Of a stretch of DNA of 64,000 nucleotides, positions 56,876-64,000 are shown piece by piece (within the stretch, counting starts at the first letter, position 1; each line of letters opens with the position of its first letter). The notes below the pieces were generated by a model that worked only from the letters and a program-made list of their open reading frames with translations, was not told where the DNA came from and ran no database searches. The stretch is taken from positions 682,001 through 746,000 of the forward strand of contig JACKQL020000008.1 in assembly GCA_018296165.2 (NCBI GenBank), read 5' to 3'. The position numbers were made by a program, and so were the translations under genes. Origin of the DNA: Termitomyces sp. T153. Taxonomy: Eukaryota > Basidiomycota > Agaricomycetes > Agaricales > Lyophyllaceae.

Positions 56876-58494
56876 TGTCTTAAAAGATGACACGTGGTAC
56901 ACGTGATCAACTATCGTGCCGCCAGTAATTGGGCCAAAACAAAGTAGCGGGAATTTATTTCACAGTCGCAGGTCACCTGATGTATACTCCGCATGCAATC
57001 GAATAGTAATAAGTAGTAGTAATTCAGTAGTAGTAATGTATCACAGTGCAATCTAGCCAATCTGCGGGCTCTGCAATGTTTCAACATTCAATTCCGCCGT
57101 TCAGCCGAAATCTTCTCGTTGCGTGGACTGCCGGCGGCTTAAGACACTACCGCACTTCTCCCGTTACGTTGGTGGATATGTGAAGGAATAGATGTCTATT
57201 TTTGCCAGACCTCATGCTGAGTCCTGGTGGCATCCCTGGCTTTATTTCCGGCTTGCGGTTTCGTCGTCCAACTGGAAATACCCCCAGAAGACATCAGCCC
57301 TCTATCACCTGTAATCTGGAGTACTACTAGATTATAATGCTAACAAAGGTTACACCGTGTGCACTACACTACATAGGTACAGTCTACTAATCAACCCCAC
57401 GGTTTTTCCGCAATATCGTGGTCGTCGAGTTTGTTTCAGGGGAGATCGTCCTAGTAGATGCCCTCGGGTTTTCTGTGCGGCTGCGGTCAAAGAAAACATT
57501 CTTCCGCGGCTCACCCGATGCATCGTGACAAGTTCTGGCATGGTTTCTCTCAGCGAAGTCAAGCGTACAATGGATCGATCAGGTTAATGCCATCGCGGGG
57601 GCCACTCCCCGGCTGCGAATTACATCTTTAAGGTTAAGGTTTCGTGTCGGTACTGTAGCTTGCGCAGGATCGACCATGTCCTTGGTCCACATCAACGGCG
57701 ACACGCCGTCCTTCGGGAAAAGACTTTGATGCCGTAATGGATATCTCAGGCATATTACTTTTTCGAGGTCCTGCCCAGACGATACAAGTTCAAGGCATTC
57801 CGTTCGAAGATAAGTAAGCGTGTGGTCCGATCAAAATCTCGAGAACTGAAGTTGTGAAGAGCTGCTTGTCACGGCGCTCAGGGGGACGAGAGAATGAGGG
57901 TGCGTTTTTTTTTAAGTAGGCGTGGGTTCTCAAATTATCCTAAAAGGTTATTTGACCCCGAATGGGCTAATACTTTCCAGCTGTAAGGAAGCGTAACTTA
58001 CCAGGTGACATAGTAAACTCAATGCGCTGTAAGCAAGCTGTCTTGACTTGACTGCGTGAGTCTGATGGCAGACTTTGTCTTACCACTCATCTTCTCATCA
58101 TTGCGAAAGCAAGAGCTTAATTGGGAATAATGAATGCACAGGCTCGTCGGATGACGGCCGTAAAGTTCTGGTCCTTTTACCACCGTCGAAAGTAAGATAA
58201 TATCTGTCTCGTTCAAACTCGACGCCTAGTCGGAGACCCAGCGACTTTCTGTAGACTTTACAGATAAGTGATAAAACCACATATCGTGATTACTTTGGTC
58301 CGGCGGCCGTTTCAATCGCACAAGAGCACAAACAACGATCGTAGCTCTCCGCTCATAAGCGTCGAGCTGTAAAGTTTCATCGATCGGGGCTATTCTTTGA
58401 AGAAGATCGGTCCAAGGATTGAATATACACAACGTCATGTTGGTTTACAAGGAGCCTAGAAGGGAAAGATCTACTACGCATAGTTCAGAGAGAC
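56876..58494. other. Host intergenic DNA, no gene recognised
   Basis: CpG frequency is normal and the repeat families listed here are absent. Frames of 60-76 codons on both strands near 57350-57590 overlap and lack motifs. It is the 3' flank of the WOPR gene. Confidence 0.5.
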
Positions 58495-59788
58495 TTAAAA
58501 ACTTGAGCTAATAGTCTGCGAAGAAAAACGCCGCAATGTTTGCTCGTCGGCCGGATTTCGTCGAGGAACAGAGATATTTTGGAGATATTCCAATGGTACG
58601 AGGGAGGTTTGCTGAGTTGGAAATCCGCAATGGCGCGAGCTCTGAGAAGACTCCTCCCTGGCTTTGCCAGAAAAGGATAGAGTTGGATAATGAGTCAGAA
58701 GGGAAGAGTCGTGGAGTCGAGTGTTACCAGATACAGTCTCTTCGTCCTCACAGTGGGAGTCTGAGGATTCGGGAAGGCTGGGAGTATCACCTGGAGGTGT
58801 CGTTTTTTCGCCGGAATTGCGATGGTCGCGGCGCATTTTTCCTGCCCGGGCACTTCTGAAGAGACCTTCTGGCACGGGAGTATCCCCAACGCCTGGTATC
58901 TGGTCAATAGTACCCAGTTCTTCAAGTCGTTGCTGGCTAAAATAAGCCGCTGCGAATATGGTGAGCAAGTATTACATAGGAGTTCCCCACATTGGGGACC
59001 TACTCAGATGCCACTTCCGTACGGTCCCCCGAGGAGAATCCGATGGGAGGGTTACATGAACGCTGTAAGTCTGCTTTACCAGGCGTTCCGGTTGAATTGA
59101 CAGATAGCCTGATATATGCATCACGGGTTCTCGTTTTCTGGATTTAAGTCAGAATTGCAGGTGCTAGAGATGTTTGAAGAGGCAAACCGCATCATTTGTG
59201 CCCACGGTGTTACTGGGTTCACAAGGTCCTCTCTAAAATTAGGATCTTTTTGATTATAGAACAGGAATTCCTGACAAAAAGTAAGGAAGGCAGATATGAA
59301 TGGCGTAAAAATGTTCCGCACATCTCGAACGCCTACCACACACATTGAACATATGTCAAGAATTGCGTTGGAAATATTAATACATACGGCTTGGACCCCA
59401 TCCCATCCCATCAGTCCTAGACCACAGAGTGTAAGTATTCATTCCATGCGCCACCTTTGAAGCTAAGTTCTCTTGCCATCTTTCCATCCCTAATCCAGTG
59501 GGTTCCGTGTTCGCTCCACGTTCTTCCCTGTAGTGAGACATCAGCTAGAGAACGTCAGCTTTGATGCCTGGGCGTTTCTACCAACCAAACATAAACATTG
59601 CCAGAGCTTATTGCCCTACGTTCCTCAGCATCCAGGCGCCGAGTGATCAAAGCCAGACGTTTTGTGGAGACTGCATAGAAGACGTGGAGGGCATCACGAA
59701 CAGACCGTATGCGCACATTTTGCAGTGTGGGCTTTTGCATGGACATGGATGAAAGCGGAAGGGTGTAGAAAAGGGTTGAATCATCCAT
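58495..59788 (-). CDS. WOPR-domain transcriptional regulator (Gti1/Pac2 family), seven exons
   Basis: Family members are nuclear DNA-binding regulators of development and morphology (Wor1, Ryp1, Sge1, Pac2). Proposed exons, minus strand: 59788-59586, 59527-59477, 59416-59388, 59332-59322, 59270-59206, 59137-59004, 58949-58495; total 948 nt, 315 codons plus stop. WOPR half A: VRIRSVRDALHVFYAV and ITRRLDAEERRAISSGNVYV in exon 1, then EERGANTEPTGLGMERW across exons 1-3, TDGMGWGPSR and VRDEFLFYNQKDP in exons 3-5. Half B: RLVKQTYSVHVTLP and RKWHL (exon 6), then TAYFSQQRLEELGTIDQIP (exons 6-7). The Ser/Arg-rich C-tail is unassigned. Introns are 51-68 nt; intron 2 is GC-AG and exon 4 is 11 nt. The exon 5/6 junction is the least sure. 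The start could be an inner Met. Confidence 0.85.
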
Positions 59789-61603
59789 CAGTTTAAGAAG
59801 AGAGAGTCAAGTGTGTATGGTATTCAGAGTTAGTCAAGGAAAGGATTGTGAATCGAAAAGATGAGAGTCATGTTTAGATATGGCGCATTACGAGGCTAAC
59901 CACATGTACTCTACCTGCTATGGCAGGGACTTCAACGTAAAAAGAATGATAGAACATTCTCTTATTCTTTCGACCCATATGTCCTTTCCAGCAACTGGCA
60001 GAAGCGCTAGCGTCACGGTGACTGATGTCTAATGCGGCAGCCATAAACGATTTGTTCTGTCGCTGACATTGAAGTTGCCATCAGAGTTTATCTGAGATCA
60101 GCGATCTCACGAAAAAAACTGTAAATAAACTATAAACATTCCCAGTGAAAAATTCAGATATGGTCTCTTCGGTAGTCAAAATCGGAGCATCCCACTGGCG
60201 GCCGATTTGAACAAACCCATCTGTATTAGACTGGAATACATATGGAGATATCTGTCATCGGATGGAAAATGCCAACACGCGAAAGAGTCTATGCCGAGCG
60301 ACGATCATATTAATTTGAGAAACGAGCTTTTTCACTCCATACTGATGAGCCTAGACACGTCAGAAGCGAGACAATACTGATCAAGACATAACGTAAACTG
60401 GTTTAAATGTGGAAATCGGAAGATAAACGGCCATGGCCATCACAGCTTAAAGCTGAGCTCGGTATATCGCGCCGGACCGACACACTTTCAATACAAGTCA
60501 GATCAAGAGAGCGCTTTTGGCTTGTGGCGGAATAGACTATTTATCTGGCCTTCAGAGGGAACGCAACGCAAACTACAATGAAAAATTGTATGAGCTTGAT
60601 CCGAGGTGAAGTTTTGAAGATCGAGGTGTATCCGAGTATGGTCTTGTTGCTTGTAAGCAGCACATGTCCGTGGTCCTGAAATCTTCCCCCGAGGTATTTA
60701 AATACCTCTATCCAATCTTCCCCTAGTCCTATATATCTGAAGATAGAAATTTCATTGGCCGATAACTCAAAACTCACCACAAATCTTCATGTACATCTGA
60801 CGGCATAAATAAGTGGACTTTTAGTCTGATGCTTGAATCTCAAGCTTCTGACTCAAATCCAGCCAAGTGGTGACCTGAGCTGAATGCTTCGAACACGGGG
60901 ACTCTACTGTTTTACTTGAGCTTGATGAGTCGATAGTTTGATTGATGGCTGGCTGCCATCGAGCCAAGAACCCGTCACTTTGGTCAGCTCAAGAAGGTAA
61001 ATCTTGAGTTTTGAGGGTTCTTACATTTATATCATTGCCGAGGACGTTGGAATGTTAGTTTCCAATAGCTCTGATAAACTTCTTGTAACACTAACAGATT
61101 GGGTCTTAAGCGGACATCAGTATACACCACCTTCTCAGATCTTATTTGTGTACTGCGAAGGAAGATGATCAGAAATCGGGATGTGAAAGGTTACGTACTA
61201 CAACAGGCTGCATCTAGGGAGTGGAATAGAACATAAGAATAGGGAGAACAGAAATATTGTTACCTTTTATATCCTAGATGATCTTGATTCAGATGTGTAC
61301 TTGATAGTTTACTGACACGCATCCTGGTATGTCGCCGAGGTCTTTTAGCAGTAATGGGTCTACTGATACCAGTGTTCACAGGTAATGTTGGTTGTTGCTT
61401 TCCGACAAACACTTCGCAAGCTATGCATGGAATTTGAACTCTATTAGTGACATTATACCCATAAAGGATGCAAGTCCACATACGAATCACCATCGAGAAT
61501 TTGATCAGTAGTGAAACCCCAAAAGGTCACTCAGCCAGATGCTCTATAATAGAGTGATCGGAAATGCGGTTTCAGTCACGTATCCACGAGTGTACATCTG
61601 CTA
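59789..61603. other. Host intergenic DNA upstream of the WOPR gene
   Basis: No repeat of the families listed here and normal CpG. A 79-codon minus-strand frame at 60541-60780 (MVSFELSANEISIFRYIGLG, hydrophobic near the end) has no recognised motif. Long upstream regions are common for developmental regulators, but no particular site can be named. Confidence 0.45.
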
Positions 61604-61906
61604 ATGGTAGAACTAACGGAAAGTCCTCCCAGATTTCTGCATGATGAGTCCGCTATTGAAAAAACATCTAACACTACAACGAGCGACTTGAGTGGTATCC
61701 GACAATTTGACGAAAATTTGAGGAACAAACATTGGACATACCTTGATTCGATCAGTTGGAATGTATACTTGAGATTTGCGTACCAAAGCCTAGAGAGGCA
61801 CGGTCACATCGACCAAGAGATCTCCGGCGTCAATTTTTCCACACACGGAGCCCCATGCTGCTTCAGTGATGACAAAACCTGGATTTCATGGCCTAAGTTC
61901 TATTAA
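61604..61906 (+). CDS. Small hypothetical ORF, 100 codons
   Basis: Reads MVELTESPPRFLHDESAIEK, with FDENLRNKHWTYLDSISWN in the middle, and stops at 61904. No known domain, no signal peptide or membrane segment. It lies in normal-CpG host DNA. Real status is uncertain; it could be an exon or chance. Confidence 0.2.
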   Translation: MVELTESPPRFLHDESAIEKTSNTTTSDLSGIRQFDENLRNKHWTYLDSISWNVYLRFAYQSLERHGHIDQEISGVNFSTHGAPCCFSDDKTWISWPKFY

Positions 61907-61979
61907 AGAGCAGACATACCCTCTTTTGTGGCCTCTACTTCTTTCGATTTCCTGGCAGTGGGTCTCAACATGTCCGAGA

Positions 61980-62636
61980 TGACCCTCTGTTTCTACTCGC
62001 TCCACTCTTCCTAATCACCCAAACATGAGAGCTAAGTGTCCTGATAAAGAAAAATTTATTCGACGCCTCCATTGTCGAGATCGAAGCACGAAATGGTAGC
62101 TCAACAAGGCGAGAGTTGCTGGGACAATCACACCACAGCATGCAATAGTCAAATCAGGTTCAATTGCGAGCACCAACGGTCCAGAGGACAGGTTGCCCTC
62201 ATGAAATCGTACTAGGGATGTATTAGTCATGCTCTTACCATAGAGAACGGGTTGACTCAGGATAAAACTTACTCCGCTGAAATCCAAACTAGTACTTAAG
62301 GTTACTTCGCTTTGAAAGTACCGCTGCAAACCCATTTAAGGCCCAGATAGAGGGATACTCGAGCTTCATCTTCAACTGTAAAGCAAGCTCTCTGAGGTTC
62401 AACGTTTGCTCGACAATGAAAGTTGGGAGAATGAACTGGAAGAAAACCTTGATTGATGTCTGGCTGACTCCGTCTCTCAATCCTGAACACGACGGTAGTA
62501 ATCGAGAGTCAGTGCTTTCCATACCAAAGCTGGCCAAAGACTTCGGCTTAAAAGCATATCTGAGAATTTTTATGATATCAATCTCGATATAAGCCATCCC
62601 AGGCTGTCGATAATATAGCTGACGTGATGCGGACAA
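61980..62636 (-). CDS. Possible spliced host gene, product unknown
   Basis: Three hints of a gene: a TATA box on the minus strand (TATAAAAG, ~62661-62668), a 115-codon frame starting at 62636 (MSASRQLYYRQPGMAYIEID), and a canonical intron at 62212-62272 (GTAAGT donor, TGACTAAT branch, CCTAG acceptor). Another likely acceptor lies near 62398 (aacctcag). I could not assemble one coherent frame through these pieces and see no known domain. Gene limits are guesses. Confidence 0.3.
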
Positions 62637-62660
62637 TTTGAGAAGTGGGTATTATAGCCC

Positions 62661-62668
62661 CTTTTATA
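62661..62668 (-). promoter_or_regulatory. TATA box of the possible gene at 62636
   Basis: Plus reading cttttata, i.e. TATAAAAG on the minus strand, 25-32 bases upstream of ATG 62636. Confidence 0.35.
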
Positions 62669-62699
62669 GACGTCTTTGAGTTGCCTTTGTTTAGGTTGA

Positions 62700-63252
62700 T
62701 TGGTTGATGGCCGCGCTTGCCGGGGCGTGTCGACACATGGCCCGTCGTACTCATCACTCACCAACAGCATCCATCTTTCGTTCCTCTGCTTCATTGTTTT
62801 GTCACCTTTAGACTTACCTTGATTCTCTGTTTCTTATTGCAGTTTTTTTTTTTACTCATTCCATATTTTATAGACAATTCATAGTTTCTGATAATCGAGC
62901 TACTGGATTGTATTAGATGTAAGCATCAACATAGTGTTTTCTGTCCAACCTCTAAGCTTTCTTCAACTTTCTAATTGTCTTTGCTATCATCTTTCTTATC
63001 ATTGATCTTGTATTTGATTTTATATGTGTTCTAACACATCTCATGATACAAGACTAAGCCTATATAAAATGTTCATTTTCTTGTGCAGCTATGAGTATAC
63101 TGTCGAGGATGGGCCGTTGCAGCATATGGCAAGTCTGAGGTCTATTAGATTGACTCATCAATCTGATTTGAATATAATGCTTGTAGTATATTTGATGTAT
63201 ATAAATTTTAAGTGGCTACAAATGATACATGATATGTTATTATATGGATTTC
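62700..63252. other. AT-rich host spacer
   Basis: Long T-runs and low coding potential; an 87-codon plus-strand frame (63024-63287) runs into the repeat and has no motif. CpG frequency falls again towards 63250. Confidence 0.45.
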
Positions 63253-63765
63253 TGTCAGGTTCCACTGACCATGGGGGCTCAGCTTAACTGGGCAAGTGCT
63301 TACTAGGCAGATGCAATGTCCTGCACTTATAATCTAGTGCTCCAGAGAGGTCTAGACTTTGGGTACTTGTGAGGGTAAGCCAAGGGGAGCAGTCTGAGCA
63401 AGTCCAGGGTGGTCTGTGGGAGTCTAAGACAAGATGCAAAGAAGGGTCAGGTTTGGGGAAGACTCAGGTACAAGTCCAGAGGCAAATACAGAGGGTGTGG
63501 GGCAAGCAGAGGCCACATGAGTGATGGGAGTGGGGCTGGAGATTGACAGGGATCAATTAATATTGATAGGCTTGGGAAGAGAACAGGGAGTGATGGGGCC
63601 CACAGGCAATGTGTTGGGGTTTGCCAGGGAAGTGCCAGAGTTAGCTGGGGTGGGTGCTGTGGGTGAACAAAGGTTGGGGTGAGTCAAGGGGGTGTTGGCA
63701 GGGGGACTGCAGGGAAGTGGGGCAGCTTGGGAAGAGGTCCAGAGGTCTGGGAGTGGGTTGTAAAA
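63253..63765 (-). repeat. Family A 3' LTR lacking promoter and R (513 bp)
   Basis: Plus reading starts TGTCAGGTTCCACTGACC and ends GGGTTGTAAAA, matching both LTR ends. About 500 bp in the middle, holding TATATAA and the self-priming arm, is missing. The join (ttgataggcttgggaagaga) is shared with the LTR at 26958. It is followed by a polypyrimidine tract, the inverted polypurine tract, so this is a 3' LTR of a minus-strand element. Confidence 0.82.
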
Positions 63766-64000
63766 TCACCCCCCCCCTTCAGTGTCAAGACCCTTGAGGT
63801 GTGGGTGTAAGGATGCTGCTGCAACCTCATGAAGATTGAGAGAAGTAAATGAGAGCAGAGGAAGGTGCCACCAGTGTCACATGACACCTCCCAAAAAGGA
63901 TTGTAATTCACCTTCATTTGCTCTAATTAACATATGAGCAATGAAGGTGAGTACATATATTAAACCTATGTATTAGCTAACTAACATACAAGCAACAAAG
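63766..64000 (-). mobile_element. Start of a minus-strand family A-related element, running off the window
   Basis: The first ~35 bases after the LTR (cacccccccccttcagtg, then aagacccttgag) match the inverted 3' internal end of A-young (10781-10815). After about 63805 similarity to A-young is lost, so the internal region is a variant or a rearrangement. Confidence 0.55.

Noticed and set aside
57350..57587. Overlapping 70- and 76-codon ORFs on opposite strands in the host block
   Set aside because: No domain, no introns or promoter signals; length is within chance for GC-balanced DNA.

Overview
The window reads as a repeat-dense stretch of a basidiomycete (probably Agaricomycete) nuclear genome. 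Four things point there. LTR and tyrosine-recombinase retrotransposons occupy roughly 85-90% of it. Mutational decay acts mainly at CpG (to TpG/CpA) rather than in the CpA-biased way typical of ascomycete RIP. One element has a gag/protease type that I know from Agaricomycete genomes. The one host gene I can name, a WOPR-domain (Gti1/Pac2 family) regulator, has the short-intron structure of mushroom-forming fungi. I cannot name the species.

Layout. Positions 1-14650 are an old, CpG-poor Ty3/gypsy chromovirus of family A ('A-old') with a younger, CpG-rich copy of the same family ('A-young', 1183-11798, target duplication CCACC) inside it. From 14651 to about 23200 lies an older minus-strand gypsy (family C). 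It was split by family B (15428-22025, minus strand, duplication TCAAG), and B was in turn hit by a solo LTR (20173-20651, duplication AGTGA). From 23200 to 26957 lies the 5' half of a plus-strand gypsy (family D) with a 399-codon gag-like reading frame still open. From 26958 to 32513 is a rearranged set of family A pieces in both orientations. From 33060 to 36208 is a 5'-truncated Ty1/copia element holding a solo LTR-like repeat. Positions 36209-38252 are unassigned. Positions 38253-43180 are a minus-strand Ngaro-type element with classic split direct repeats. From 44675 to 48412 is a minus-strand Ty1/copia element. From 49841 to 56875 is a plus-strand gypsy chromovirus (family H) carrying a solo LTR of A and a solo LTR of B. 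Positions 56876-63252 are non-repetitive host DNA with normal CpG and the WOPR gene (58495-59788, minus strand). From 63253 to the right edge is the 3' end of another minus-strand family A element.

How it fits together. Families A and B each carry a short stretch in the LTR that is exactly complementary to their primer-binding site (13 nt in A, 11 nt in B), placed where transcription should start. This is the arrangement of Tf1/sushi-type self-primed reverse transcription. A-young also encodes two retropepsin modules in tandem and a long antisense reading frame between pol and the 3' LTR, traces of which survive in A-old. All elements appear dead. In A-young nearly every in-frame stop is TGA at a likely former CGA codon, and several catalytic residues are changed in the various elements. 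The sharpest structural signal is in family H: its 5' LTR has lost 13 of 14 CpGs while its 3' LTR, next to the host block, keeps all 14, which marks the edge of a long-term methylated domain.

All coordinates, repeat boundaries and splice sites were worked out by eye; no alignments or database searches were run.
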